A DNA stretch of 64,000 nucleotides from Thermoprotei archaeon. Its GTDB lineage: Archaea > Thermoproteota > Thermoprotei > Gearchaeales > WAQG01. The notes below the pieces were generated by a model, which had not been told where the DNA came from, did no database searches, and saw only the letters and a program-made list of their open reading frames with translations. A program made the position numbers and the translations under genes. The stretch covers positions 372,001 through 436,000 of the forward strand of contig JAVZOV010000001.1 of the NCBI GenBank assembly GCA_038881895.1, given 5' to 3'. Shown here piece by piece: positions 24,837 through 33,854 of the stretch (the first letter of the stretch is position 1; every line of letters begins with the position of its first letter).

Positions 24837-26201
24837 ATTAACTCTCATAAAGTACCGGTTGCGTTAACCATTGCCGGTAGTGATTCTGGTGGAGGAGCAG
24901 GTATTCAAGCTGATTTAAAAACGTTTGCGGCCTTGGGAGTTCATGGAACCTCCGCTATTACAGCTATTACAGCGCAAAATACTTATTCCGTGATTGGCGT
25001 TCAAGAAATAAGTACAGAGATTATCGAAAAACAAATTGATGCTGTAGCGCAGGATATGGGTATTGATGCTGCGAAAACTGGAATGTTAAGCAGCACACCG
25101 ATAATATTGGCTGTCTCTAAATCTGTTAGACGATATGCGTTTCCTTTGGTAGTTGATCCAGTAATGGTTGCCAAGAGTGGTGCTCAATTACTCAAGGATG
25201 ATGCTATTGAGACACTCATTAAGGAATTAATACCATTGGCTACAGTGGTAACTCCTAATACACCAGAGGTTGAAAAACTAATTGGAATAAAGGTAAAAGA
25301 TATAGATGATGCGAAAAAAGCTGCGAAAATGATTGTAAATAATTATGGGGCTAAAGCTTCAGTAGTAAAAGGTGGGCATTTGGACTGGGATGAAAGTGTT
25401 GATGTACTTTATTATGATGGAATATTTAAAGAGCTGAGAGCACCAAAAATCAATACGAAAAATACGCACGGGACTGGCTGTAGTTTTTCAGCTGCAATAG
25501 CTGCAGAGTTGGCTAAAGGAAACGATATAATAACTTCGGTTGAAATTGCAAAGCGTTTCATTACTAATGCAATATTTCATGGCCTATCAATTGGTAAAGG
25601 GCATGGCCCTGTAAATCCGATATCATGGTTATACGTTCCAGCTGAAAAATATAGAATAATTGAACAATTGAAAAATGCCATCATGATGCTTGAGAATGAT
25701 GAAAAAGTAGCAAATCTAATACCGGAAGTACAAACAAACTTAGTTATGGCTCTTCCGTATCCTTATGCTAAAAGTATAAGTGACGTTGCTGGCATACCAG
25801 GAAGGATAGTAAGGATAGGTAATCGTGTTAAAGCATCGGCACCACCTGAGTTTGGTGCATCATCACATGTTGCACGCGCTGTCCTTAAAGCTATGGAATA
25901 CGATAATAATATTAGAGCAGCGGCAAATATTAAATTTTCCGAGGAAATACTAGAAACTATAAAAAAGCTTGGTTTCACGATATCATTTTATGATCGAAGG
26001 GAAGAGCCGCCTGAAATAAAAATTAAAGAGGGCGCCACAATACCATGGGGAGTTGAACAAGCAATCAAAAGAGTTGGGAGAGTTCCAGATGCAATCTATG
26101 ATCCTGGTGATTTGGGAAAAGAGCCTGCAATAAAAATATTCGGAAAAGATGTAATAGATGTTGTAAATAAGATGATCGCTATTGCTCATTATGTAAGGTG
26201 A
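24837..26201 (+). CDS. thiDN: ThiDN: HMP-phosphate kinase / thiamine-phosphate synthase
   Basis: Bifunctional thiamine enzyme of about 454 residues. The ThiD ribokinase-like domain (VPVALTIAGSDSGGGAGIQA, KTGMLSS, VTPNTPEVEKL, GTGCSFSAAIAAELAKG) phosphorylates HMP-P; the ThiN domain (from about residue 280: PEVQTNLVMALPYPYAKSI, PPEFGASSHVARAV, IYDPGDLGKEPAI) joins HMP-PP and HET-P. No ATG, GTG or TTG lies upstream of the essential GSDSGGGAG motif in frame; the first such codon is past residue 30. GAGGTGA at 24824-24830 is well placed for an ATT codon at 24837, my preferred start. A frameshift from ATG 24830 is the alternative. Confidence 0.9.
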   Translation: MNSHKVPVALTIAGSDSGGGAGIQADLKTFAALGVHGTSAITAITAQNTYSVIGVQEISTEIIEKQIDAVAQDMGIDAAKTGMLSSTPIILAVSKSVRRYAFPLVVDPVMVAKSGAQLLKDDAIETLIKELIPLATVVTPNTPEVEKLIGIKVKDIDDAKKAAKMIVNNYGAKASVVKGGHLDWDESVDVLYYDGIFKELRAPKINTKNTHGTGCSFSAAIAAELAKGNDIITSVEIAKRFITNAIFHGLSIGKGHGPVNPISWLYVPAEKYRIIEQLKNAIMMLENDEKVANLIPEVQTNLVMALPYPYAKSISDVAGIPGRIVRIGNRVKASAPPEFGASSHVARAVLKAMEYDNNIRAAANIKFSEEILETIKKLGFTISFYDRREEPPEIKIKEGATIPWGVEQAIKRVGRVPDAIYDPGDLGKEPAIKIFGKDVIDVVNKMIAIAHYVR

Positions 26202-26206
26202 TGTTT

Positions 26207-27292
26207 ATGGGTGAATTGCCTAAACTTGGGAAGTTACCGCCTGATATTTTTGATGAGATAATTTATCCAAACCTAGGATCAACTGACCTAAGTGTTATCG
26301 TTGGTCCTAGGCATGGTGTTGATTTTGGTGTTGTTGAGTTAAATGAAAGAGAGGTTTTGATTATAAAAAGTGACCCAATTTTTGTTGTTCCTGAATATGG
26401 TTGGGATAGGAGTGCCTGGTTTGCGGTACATATACTTGCTAGTGATGTATCTAATTCTGGGGTTGCACCAAGATATTTAGCCATAGATCTCAACCTTCCT
26501 CAATCCATGACTAGAGATGAATTTACCAAGTTATGGTTAGGTATTCATAAAGAATGTAAGAGATTGGGCGTGTCAGTAGTTACTGGTCATACTGGTAAGT
26601 ATGCAGGGATTGATTATCCAATGATTGGTGGCGCTGCAATGTTTGCAATCGCTCCTAAAAATGGTTATGTTACGACTGAAATGGCTAAGCCTGGTGATAA
26701 AGTCATTATGACGAAAGGACCTGCTATTGAAGCTGCTGGAATATTGTCAGTAATGTTTCTAAGTTTCGTGGAAAAGCGATTTGGTAAGGATTTTGCCATG
26801 AAAGCTAGTAATATATTCTACTTACAAAGTGTTGTTGATGATGCTTTAACATTAGCGAAAGTGGGTTTAAGAACTGGTGTAACCTCTATGCATGATGCGA
26901 CAGAATACGGTGTTTGGGGCGCATTACATGATATAGTAGAGGCAAGCAAAGTAGGAATAAAAATATACAAGGATAAGCTTTTCATAAGGGATGACGTCAA
27001 AAAAATTATAGATGCATTTTCACAACTAACAGGCGTAAAAGCGGATCCGTATGCTGCAATAAGTGAAGGGACATTAATAGCAACAATAAAGCCATCAAAA
27101 GTTAATGAGGCATTAGAATTGTTAAGAAATAAAGGTATCGATGCACAAGTTATTGGTGAAATTACCGACGATAAGGGTAAGGTAACCCTCGTTACTGATA
27201 ATTATGAAGAAAAAATTTCGAGACCAGAGCAGGATCCTTTCTGGCCAATGTTCTTTAAGACTCTAGAAATCCTTGGTTCTCCTAAGAGGTGA
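26207..27292 (+). CDS. PurM/HypE-like ATP-binding protein in the thiamine operon
   Basis: 361 residues with the AIR-synthase/PurM fold: SDPIFVVPEYGWDRSAWFAV, ILASDVSNSGVAPRYLAIDL, GIHKECKRLGVSVVTGHTGK, GDKVIMTKGPAIEAAGIL. The superfamily includes PurM, HypE, SelD and ThiL. It follows thiDN with the start ATG 26207 placed by GGTGATG that overlaps the thiDN stop, and precedes thiW. Context suggests the thiamine-phosphate kinase step or another thiamine reaction, but it looks closer to the HypE-like group than to classic ThiL. Activity is an inference. Confidence 0.75.
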   Translation: MGELPKLGKLPPDIFDEIIYPNLGSTDLSVIVGPRHGVDFGVVELNEREVLIIKSDPIFVVPEYGWDRSAWFAVHILASDVSNSGVAPRYLAIDLNLPQSMTRDEFTKLWLGIHKECKRLGVSVVTGHTGKYAGIDYPMIGGAAMFAIAPKNGYVTTEMAKPGDKVIMTKGPAIEAAGILSVMFLSFVEKRFGKDFAMKASNIFYLQSVVDDALTLAKVGLRTGVTSMHDATEYGVWGALHDIVEASKVGIKIYKDKLFIRDDVKKIIDAFSQLTGVKADPYAAISEGTLIATIKPSKVNEALELLRNKGIDAQVIGEITDDKGKVTLVTDNYEEKISRPEQDPFWPMFFKTLEILGSPKR

Positions 27293-27296
27293 GAAA

Positions 27297-27842
27297 ATGT
27301 TTCTTCAAAATTCTAGAAAAAGAAGCATAGAAATTGCACTAGCTGCATTTTTTATAGCACTAGGGGTGGTGCTTTCACCATTCACTTGGTTTCAAGTAGG
27401 TCCAAGCAAAGCAAACCCCACGCAACACATGATAAATGTCATAGTTGGTATTATGTTAGGGCCTTTGTGGTCCATTGTAATAGCATTTTTTATTGGAATA
27501 ATTAGGATAAGCCTAGGGACAGGAACGATATTTGCTATACCAGGTGGGTTACCTGGGGGGTTCATTGTAGGGTTATTCTACCACTATTTATTCAAGCGAA
27601 TGTTTAAAGATCAAAAGAAGCTGATAGCGTCATTTACAGAACCAATAGGTACTGTTTTAATTGGTGCTACAGTCTCAATATACCTAGTTGCTCCATTAAT
27701 TAACACTAGAATTTCTAATTTAATAATTTTCTACATGGGCTGGCTAGCAAGCTCAGCGACTGGATCCGTAATAGGGTTTATCATATTAACGGTTCTATAC
27801 CGCACCGGTTATTCGAGGGAGAATATTCTTGGAAAACCTTAG
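27297..27842 (+). CDS. thiW: ThiW, substrate-binding membrane subunit of an ECF thiazole transporter
   Basis: 181 residues with about five membrane helices. SPFTWFQVGPSKANPTQHMI followed by NVIVGIMLGP and the TIFAIPGGLPGGFIVGLFYH segment are ThiW hallmarks; the family imports the thiazole precursor of thiamine. GAGGTGAGAAA positions the ATG at 27297; the frame itself opens at 27273 within the preceding gene. No general ECF ATPases or T component are in the window. Third gene in the operon after thiDN and the PurM-like gene. Confidence 0.88.
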   Translation: MFLQNSRKRSIEIALAAFFIALGVVLSPFTWFQVGPSKANPTQHMINVIVGIMLGPLWSIVIAFFIGIIRISLGTGTIFAIPGGLPGGFIVGLFYHYLFKRMFKDQKKLIASFTEPIGTVLIGATVSIYLVAPLINTRISNLIIFYMGWLASSATGSVIGFIILTVLYRTGYSRENILGKP

Positions 27843-28386
27843 GATCAGTGTTCATGATCTTTTGCACAAACGAACTCTAATAATAGGTGATATTGGAAAG
27901 GGAAAAACAAGAATTACTGCGCTGATCGTGAAACTCTTCATTGATATTGGTTTAAAAGAGAAGATCACAATAATTGATATGGCACCACCTCGCAGTGAAG
28001 CAATAGGGGGTAAAGTTTCTGAATATATAAATGTAAATTCTATCAGATATTTTCATGATGATAGAATAAGAGGACCTAGAATCTCTGCTAAAACATCAGA
28101 AGAACTTTTCTTAATAGCAGAAAAAAATAAAGATATTATAGAACAATTTTTAAACTATTATCTCAATGATCCAACAGAAATTTTAATAATGAACGACATC
28201 ACAATTTATCTTCACAAAGGCTCTGTATCAAGAATTATCCAATGCATAAATAAATCTAAAACATTTATAGGCAATGCTTATAGTGGTGTTAAACTTTACA
28301 AAGAGCAATTTAGAGATTTTGATATAAATGAGTCAAACAAACTGTCTGAAATAATAAAGATAATGGACAATATAATAAAACTATGA
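27829..28386 (+). CDS. P-loop NTPase-like protein ending the thiamine operon
   Basis: 185 residues. A Walker A motif GDIGKGKTR (about 20-28) follows a short N-terminal strand; ITIIDMAPP and ILIMNDITIYL are candidate strands, the latter near the Walker B position. Starts at TTG 27829, overlapping thiW by 14 bases, with GAGGGAG eight bases upstream. Small archaeal P-loop proteins of this sort have no known role to me. Its overlap with thiW suggests it belongs to the operon and may be tied to thiamine uptake or use, an inference from position only. Confidence 0.65.
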   Translation: MENLRISVHDLLHKRTLIIGDIGKGKTRITALIVKLFIDIGLKEKITIIDMAPPRSEAIGGKVSEYINVNSIRYFHDDRIRGPRISAKTSEELFLIAEKNKDIIEQFLNYYLNDPTEILIMNDITIYLHKGSVSRIIQCINKSKTFIGNAYSGVKLYKEQFRDFDINESNKLSEIIKIMDNIIKL

Positions 28387-28395
28387 ACATTCAAA

Positions 28396-28419
28396 CCTTA
28401 TCTCTAAAAGTAAGACTTC
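28396..28419 (-). repeat. short transposon-end scar (GAAGTCT type)
   Basis: On the minus strand GAAGTCTTACTTTTAGAGAT then AAGG resembles 50098-50125 (GAAGTCTCGCTTTTAAGGTG then AGG). Weakest of the scar pairs. Confidence 0.35.
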
Positions 28420-28458
28420 TAGTTCTGACATCTCTGGGAGACTTTATTTCTAATTTGT

Positions 28459-28776
28459 TTACCCTTTTAATAGTCCGACCAATAATCCTATGATAAAGAG
28501 TACTGGTAATCCTACCACAATTGTACCTATTCTGTTGTAAAGTGTTCCTACATTTTGCATGAGGTAGTCTAAGACTGTTTTTGTAAGAGTTTCTGATGAT
28601 GGTAATGGTAATGAAAGCCCTATAAACCCCGCTAACAGAATTCCAATTATGAAAAGTATTGCTGATGCGAGAGCTCTCTTTATTGCAATTCCGAATATTA
28701 AACCATCAACAAACGTGAGTAGCAAGAGAATTGCACCCCAATACGGTTCAAGCTCAGTAGGTATCATTTCACTCAA
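28459..28776 (-). CDS. small membrane protein, three helices, unknown
   Basis: 105 residues. After MSEMIPTELEPYWG come three hydrophobic segments (about 15-33, 35-54 and 82-102). There is a Pro/Ser-rich loop between the second and third. No motif recognised. The ATG at 28776 has a clean AT-rich upstream region. It is transcribed toward the thiamine operon's end and stands alone. Good codon structure and consistent hydrophobicity support coding. Confidence 0.55.
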   Translation of the reverse strand: MSEMIPTELEPYWGAILLLLTFVDGLIFGIAIKRALASAILFIIGILLAGFIGLSLPLPSSETLTKTVLDYLMQNVGTLYNRIGTIVVGLPVLFIIGLLVGLLKG

Positions 28777-28962
28777 AAGTAAAGCAAAAACAAAAAATAT
28801 AAAGCTATCGATTATGAACAGCGTTATTTTAACTTAGATGCATATGAAGAATCATATATTCATAAAAACCCTAGTAACTCGAAAAATTGCGCCATCTGTC
28901 GAAGAATTGGCGGTTTTTAGGTGAAGCAATAAATTTAAATAGGATATGTTGAATTTAGATAT

Positions 28963-29640
28963 GTGGTAATGTTGGTAGTTGATGATATATTCAGTAGTAC
29001 AGGATGGTATGGTAATTGGGGACTTGTTGTTGCATCGATTCTTTTAGCATCTTTTATATTTTTTGTGTTTATTGGATGGCCAAAGAGGTTGGATTGGAAA
29101 TCCTTTGGTTTGACTGAAGCTTTTATAATTTCATTATTTACTGAAATGTTTGGCGTTCCGCTTACGATTTACATTATTTCATCTTTCTTAGGCGTTGATA
29201 TTGCGCCTAGTGGTTTAACGGGACACTTGTGGGCTGTGTTTTTAAATCTTTATGGTGGTGTGAATCTTGAAGTCGGAGTTTTTATAGTGATGTTTGTGAG
29301 TATTATAATGATAGTTGCTGGGCTTATAATGATTATTGGTGGTTGGATTAGTATTTATAAGGGAAGAGATATGTTGGTTGTTAGTGGTTTTTATTCATAT
29401 GTTAGACATCCTCAGTACTTGGGTTTGATGATTATATTAACTGGATTTATTGTGCAATGGCCGACGATCCTCACATTATTAATGTATCCTGTCTTATTGT
29501 TTCTGTATTATAAGCAGGCATTGAAAGAAGAAGCAGATCTTATTAGAAGGTTTGGAAATGTTTATCTTGTTTATGCATCAAAAACTCCTAGGTTTAATAT
29601 TTTGAAGGGTTTGTTAGTGAAAAAGAATGCTGATGTTTAG
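28963..29640 (+). CDS. isoprenylcysteine/phospholipid methyltransferase-like membrane protein
   Basis: 225 residues with about five membrane helices. The C-terminal third carries the ICMT/PEMT signature: GFYSYVRHPQYLGLMIILTG (about 142-161) and the closing KEEADLIRRFGNVYLVY with the conserved Glu-Glu, the SAM-binding elements of this family. Substrate may be a lipid or a small molecule; family members methylate isoprenylcysteine, phosphatidylethanolamine or other groups. ATAAATTTAAATAGG at about 28930 fits a promoter with little or no leader; the start may be GTG 28963 or ATG 28969. Confidence 0.8.
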   Translation: MVMLVVDDIFSSTGWYGNWGLVVASILLASFIFFVFIGWPKRLDWKSFGLTEAFIISLFTEMFGVPLTIYIISSFLGVDIAPSGLTGHLWAVFLNLYGGVNLEVGVFIVMFVSIIMIVAGLIMIIGGWISIYKGRDMLVVSGFYSYVRHPQYLGLMIILTGFIVQWPTILTLLMYPVLLFLYYKQALKEEADLIRRFGNVYLVYASKTPRFNILKGLLVKKNADV

Positions 29641-29647
29641 TTCGTTT

Positions 29648-29842
29648 TTATTTCAGTTCTTTCCATTTTGTTATTTTTATTATCAATATTGTGAAGATTA
29701 CTGCGATTAATGTCATCACGATAAAAGATATTATTGTTTTGCATTTTTGAACACTAAAATTTTTCTTAATCCTTAGTGGAAGTAAATAATGGTAGTGCCC
29801 GTTTATTCTAATGTCATCATTATGAGCGTGAGTTAATACCAA
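29648..29842 (-). CDS. possible small single-helix membrane protein
   Basis: 64 residues from a TTG: a His/Asp/Tyr-rich start (THAHNDDIRINGHYHYLLP), then basic residues and one hydrophobic helix (about 37-57) ending KWKELK. The His cluster could bind metal. The frame remains open for 11 codons upstream of the TTG without an ATG or GTG, and there is no good ribosome-binding motif. It fills most of the gap 29641-29961, where I see nothing else except the ABC gene promoter. Confidence 0.3.
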   Translation of the reverse strand: MVLTHAHNDDIRINGHYHYLLPLRIKKNFSVQKCKTIISFIVMTLIAVIFTILIIKITKWKELK

Positions 29843-29991
29843 TAGTACTTGTTGTAAAAGATCGGCTATTATTCATGTGCTCTTGCTTAGTGGTGTTGAT
29901 GCTAAATCTTTTTAGTATTTCGTTTCCTCTGAATTCTAAAAAAGTAAAACAAAAAGTTTAAATGTTTGCCGATGTTGTTCATCTGAGTGGG

Positions 29992-30900
29992 ATGGCAATA
30001 CAATTAAATAATGTAGTAAAACATTTTGGTAACATTATAGCATTGAATGATGTTAGTTTTCATGTGAATAATGGTGAAGTTGTTGGATATGTTGGATTAA
30101 ATGGTGCAGGTAAAACTACAACAATTAGGATCGTTGCAGGCGTCTTAAATCCTGATTCCGGTGATGCAATCATAGATGGTTACTCTGTTACAAAGGATAA
30201 GAAAATCGCATCGAAAAATTTAGGGTGGGTCCCAGAACTTCCTATATTTGAGCATGATGTTAATGCAGTAGATTATTTTACTTATTTAGCTGGGTACTAT
30301 GGTATTAGTAGTAATGATGCAAAAAAGATTGCTAAAGAATTATTCAGGGAAGTAGGTCTTGAAGGTGTTGAGAATAAGAAACTCCAGCAATATTCTTTAG
30401 GTATGAAGAAAAGGTTTGCATTAGCAGTTTCACTGATTTCAAATCCAAATAACTTCGTATTCGATGAAGTGCTCAGCGGTCTAGATCCACAGGGTATTGC
30501 ATTTTTTAGAGATTTAACACTTAAATTTAAGAGGGAGGGCAAAGCAGTCTTATTTTCTTCACACATACTCTCTGAGGTTGAGACAATAGCTGACAAAGTA
30601 ATCTTTATACATAAAGGTAAGATTATTAGAGAAATGAGTATTGAAGACATTAGGAAGTATTCTCCGGTCGAATCTGTAAAACTAGTTCTTGATAAAATTG
30701 ACGAAAAAGTAATAAGGGTATTATCGGATTTTGGAACTGTAGAAATTGAGGGAAGTTATATAGTGATTCATAATTTTAATGGTGACACGTCAAAACTTAT
30801 ACAGAAACTTGTAAGCGAAGGTTATAAAGTGTATGAAGTGAATAAAACATCTGGAAATCTAGAGAGCATATTCTTCCAAATAATAGGGATGAGAGCATGA
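29992..30900 (+). CDS. ABC transporter ATPase (exporter type)
   Basis: About 302 residues. Walker A GLNGAGKTT (about 35-43), signature YSLGMKKRFALA in place of LSGGQ, Walker B NNFVFDEVLSGLD, D-loop and H-loop (SSHILSEVE). The C-terminal about 90 residues resemble the regulatory extension of CcmA/DrrA-like exporters. A frame opens at 29962; MAIQLNNV at 29992 is the usual N-terminus and GAGTGGG precedes it. It overlaps the permease start by four bases, a typical two-gene ABC-2 unit. Cargo unknown. Confidence 0.9.
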   Translation: MAIQLNNVVKHFGNIIALNDVSFHVNNGEVVGYVGLNGAGKTTTIRIVAGVLNPDSGDAIIDGYSVTKDKKIASKNLGWVPELPIFEHDVNAVDYFTYLAGYYGISSNDAKKIAKELFREVGLEGVENKKLQQYSLGMKKRFALAVSLISNPNNFVFDEVLSGLDPQGIAFFRDLTLKFKREGKAVLFSSHILSEVETIADKVIFIHKGKIIREMSIEDIRKYSPVESVKLVLDKIDEKVIRVLSDFGTVEIEGSYIVIHNFNGDTSKLIQKLVSEGYKVYEVNKTSGNLESIFFQIIGMRA

Positions 30901-32342
30901 GGACGGTTTTCTATGATTTCAAACGAGCTTTCTTCAGACGCTCGGTACTACTATTTATAATAATTTTTGCATTGGCCGGTGTAGGACTCTCTTACCTTGT
31001 CGCTAATTTGATAAATCCACAAACTGCAAGCATTAGTGTTATTGGTGTAGCTATTAATACAGAGAACAAGACAATGAAAATAATCGGAGCCGTGTTGGAT
31101 AGAAATGGCAATGGCATACCAAATGCAGATGTTTACATATCAAACTTAAATAACAAAACAATCATAGCTTCTACATCAACTAACTCATCAGGATACTTTA
31201 CATCCTCATTTGTACTGGGATTTCAAGGAATATTAGCACTGGACGTTAAATCAAGCATTGGTAACACATCTATCAGTATACCACAGTTTTCGTTCTCGGA
31301 AGCTTTTGTAAAACCATCATCCTTTACATATGGGTCATATTATTCGAACGTTAATTTTCCTTCCATAAGTGTTATACTTACAAATGTAGACAGATACGCT
31401 GGCACAGGAACTATAGTAATAGCTATGACGGGCCAATATGGATCAAAACCTAACTACGATGTATATTATACAACTATTGCTTTGGGTACTGAGATTCCCC
31501 CTAGAACTCCAATTTCACCATCAAACCTAACTTATAACTATCTGGGAAAAATCACAGATTACATATCTGTGTTTGATATCAATATAAATTCCTCCAATAA
31601 TTTTCTTTACTTGAACTTTAAGAGGGGGAATTCATCGGTCTATGTTTCATTCATGTATTCATTAGTATCCCATGCTGAATCCGGAATAGTTTCATCAACA
31701 ATTTCTTCGTTAAGTCCTTTTGCACAATTCTTTCCTATAATTTTTCTTTATTTAGTATACACAATGATTGCCAAACCTAGAAGTACTGGAGCATTAGAAT
31801 TTTTATTAGCTAGACCGGTAACTAGAAGAGATATCTACATTAATAGATACATTGCTGGATTATTGACTGTGTTGGTGTCCTCAGGAATATTAATAATTGT
31901 AACATACGTTTCTATGAATATTCTTATAGGTAAAACCCTTGATGTTTATAACTTCTTAATACTTTATATAGGTATTTCTGGATCATTAATAGCATTCTTC
32001 TCATTAATGTACTGTATCTCGACATTCCTAAAATCTGCAGTATATCTGGGATTATCCATAGGGCTTTACATGCTTTTTTATGTATTTTGGGCTGTAGTAG
32101 CCATACTCTTTGCATTCAGTACAAAGTCTAATTACTTTGATATATTATATCTAATGTATTATTTTAATCCTAACGGATTGTATAACTTTATAACATACTT
32201 CATAGAAAACAATTATGGTCTTTTAACAATAAAAACTACAACGATTAACAATGTTGCAATAATCCTTTCATCATTAGTGTGGATCATAGCACCAGCAACT
32301 CTTGGGTACTTAAAATTTAAGAAAATAAACTTATCATCATGA
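30897..32342 (+). CDS. ABC-2-type permease with extracytoplasmic beta domain
   Basis: 481 residues. One N-terminal helix (LLFIIIFALAGVGLSYLVA), then about 240 outer residues, then at least five helices. The outer part starts with a carboxypeptidase-regulatory-like unit (GAVLDRNGNGIPNADVYISN, NSSGYFTSSFVLGFQG) and continues Ser/Tyr/Asn-rich. RSTGALEFLLARPVTRRDIY is the ABC-2 coupling region. Co-translated with the ATPase. The large outer domain suggests capture or handling of a secreted substrate; the same beta unit recurs in the surface protein at 11.2 kb. Confidence 0.82.
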   Translation: MRTVFYDFKRAFFRRSVLLFIIIFALAGVGLSYLVANLINPQTASISVIGVAINTENKTMKIIGAVLDRNGNGIPNADVYISNLNNKTIIASTSTNSSGYFTSSFVLGFQGILALDVKSSIGNTSISIPQFSFSEAFVKPSSFTYGSYYSNVNFPSISVILTNVDRYAGTGTIVIAMTGQYGSKPNYDVYYTTIALGTEIPPRTPISPSNLTYNYLGKITDYISVFDININSSNNFLYLNFKRGNSSVYVSFMYSLVSHAESGIVSSTISSLSPFAQFFPIIFLYLVYTMIAKPRSTGALEFLLARPVTRRDIYINRYIAGLLTVLVSSGILIIVTYVSMNILIGKTLDVYNFLILYIGISGSLIAFFSLMYCISTFLKSAVYLGLSIGLYMLFYVFWAVVAILFAFSTKSNYFDILYLMYYFNPNGLYNFITYFIENNYGLLTIKTTTINNVAIILSSLVWIIAPATLGYLKFKKINLSS

Positions 32343-32361
32343 TTGTTTTTATATCATCAGC

Positions 32362-32414
32362 TTTATACGCTTATAGTGGGTTCTGCTCTAAAGTGTCAGA
32401 ATTTGGTATGATTA
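32362..32414 (+). repeat. 53-bp transposon fragment shared with 39178-39232
   Basis: TTATACGCTTATAGTGGGTT and what follows (CTGCTCTAAAGTGTCAGAAT, TTGGTATGAT) matches the coding trace at 39178-39232 with small changes and a lost base. It lies between the ABC permease stop and the DUF4143-type ATPase gene, so an element once sat here. Confidence 0.6.
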
Positions 32415-32434
32415 AGCACTGAGAATAATAAATA

Positions 32435-33721
32435 ATGTCAGAAAAATTTATAAGTCCAATTTTGCTAGAGATATTTATGGAATATTATCCAAGAAAACTA
32501 GAAGAAGAATTGGATAAATGGATTGAGAGGAAAGAGGTTTTAATAATTAAGGGTCCTAGACAGAGTGGCAAAACTACATTACTTTTGCATCTTAGGGAAA
32601 AATATGGTGGTGTGTACGTCACGTTTGAGGATGAAGACATGTTAAGAAGTTTTGAGGAGGCTCCAAAAGAATTTGTTCTGAGGTTTTTGCAAGAAGGTAA
32701 AGAAATTCTGTTTTTAGATGAGGCGCAATACAGTAGAAAAGTAGGGAAGAACATAAAATTGCTTTTTGATCTGTTTTCTGAGAAGCTTAAATTTGTTGTG
32801 ACTGGGTCAGGTTCTTTTGACATAAAAGTTGAGGTTGGAAAATATTTGGTTGGAAGAGCTATATACTTTGAGCTTCTCCCATTAAGTTTTGAAGAATTTT
32901 TATTATGGAAAGCGAAGGATTTGCATAAAATTTTTCTCGAATTTAAGAATCAAGTAAAACTTTTTATTCTTAATGGTAAGAAGATAGAGGTCTCGCCGGT
33001 TTTTCAAAGGGAATTCAGTTCTCTACTCGAAGAATATATAATTTTTGGTGGATTCCCTGCAATAGTGAAGGAAAAAGATGAGAAAATAAAAGCTGAGCTA
33101 TTGAAAAATTTAATGAGAACATACGTAGAAAAAGATGTTTTCTTCTTTTTAAACGTAAGGGAAATCGAAAAGTTCAGGAAACTCCTTAATTATCTCAGCT
33201 TAACCACAGGTTCTTTGCTTGAGTTATCCTCTTTAATGAAAGAGATAGGGATAGATTACAAGACATTAGAGAGTTATCTTTCCATACTACTCAATACTTA
33301 CATAATTTCTTTTGTTTCACCATTTTACAGAAACCTTGTTACAGAGTTGAGAAAAGCAAAGAAAGTTTATTTCATAGACACTGGTTTAAGAAATTCCTTA
33401 ATTAACAATTTCTTACCTTTAGCAAGCAGGACAGATAAAGGTATCTTGTTTGAAAATTTTATCTTTAATGAATTAAGAGGGCTAGGCTTTGATGTAAAAT
33501 ACTGGAGAACTAGTGGAAAAGCTGAGATGGACTTTATTATCGAATTACAGAATCAATTAATACCAGTTGAAGTGAAAAGTTTTGGTAAAATAAAAAGAGG
33601 TTTTCTAAGCTTCATTAATACATACAGGCCAAAGAGCGCCATTGTCTTTACTGAAAACGAATTTATGATAAAAAGGATTAACGACACAAATGTAGCATTT
33701 CTTCCCCACTTCCTTATTTAA
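32435..33721 (+). CDS. AAA ATPase with DUF4143 C-terminal domain
   Basis: 428 residues. Walker A KGPRQSGKTTLL (about 39-50), Walker B EILFLDEAQY (about 89-98), sensor VVTGSGSFDIK, then the DUF4143 part with a PD-(D/E)XK-like KAEMDFIIELQNQLIPVEVK (about 375-394). Such proteins are common in archaea in variable copy number, often near mobile elements or toxin-antitoxin-like loci; role unknown. The frame opens at ATG 32435, but the shared fold begins near MEYYPRKLEEEL (32477), a possible start. A transposon fragment lies just upstream, consistent with an acquired gene. Confidence 0.85.
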   Translation: MSEKFISPILLEIFMEYYPRKLEEELDKWIERKEVLIIKGPRQSGKTTLLLHLREKYGGVYVTFEDEDMLRSFEEAPKEFVLRFLQEGKEILFLDEAQYSRKVGKNIKLLFDLFSEKLKFVVTGSGSFDIKVEVGKYLVGRAIYFELLPLSFEEFLLWKAKDLHKIFLEFKNQVKLFILNGKKIEVSPVFQREFSSLLEEYIIFGGFPAIVKEKDEKIKAELLKNLMRTYVEKDVFFFLNVREIEKFRKLLNYLSLTTGSLLELSSLMKEIGIDYKTLESYLSILLNTYIISFVSPFYRNLVTELRKAKKVYFIDTGLRNSLINNFLPLASRTDKGILFENFIFNELRGLGFDVKYWRTSGKAEMDFIIELQNQLIPVEVKSFGKIKRGFLSFINTYRPKSAIVFTENEFMIKRINDTNVAFLPHFLI

Positions 33722-33854
33722 TTTTAAATAGCATAATGACGTGATCTTAAGTTGCGATTAATACAAACTTAATGAATATTCAGAAGTGATAAGAACTATT
33801 AAAATACGTGCAATAACTTTATTTTCTCCTTATGATATTATATAATGATATGTA

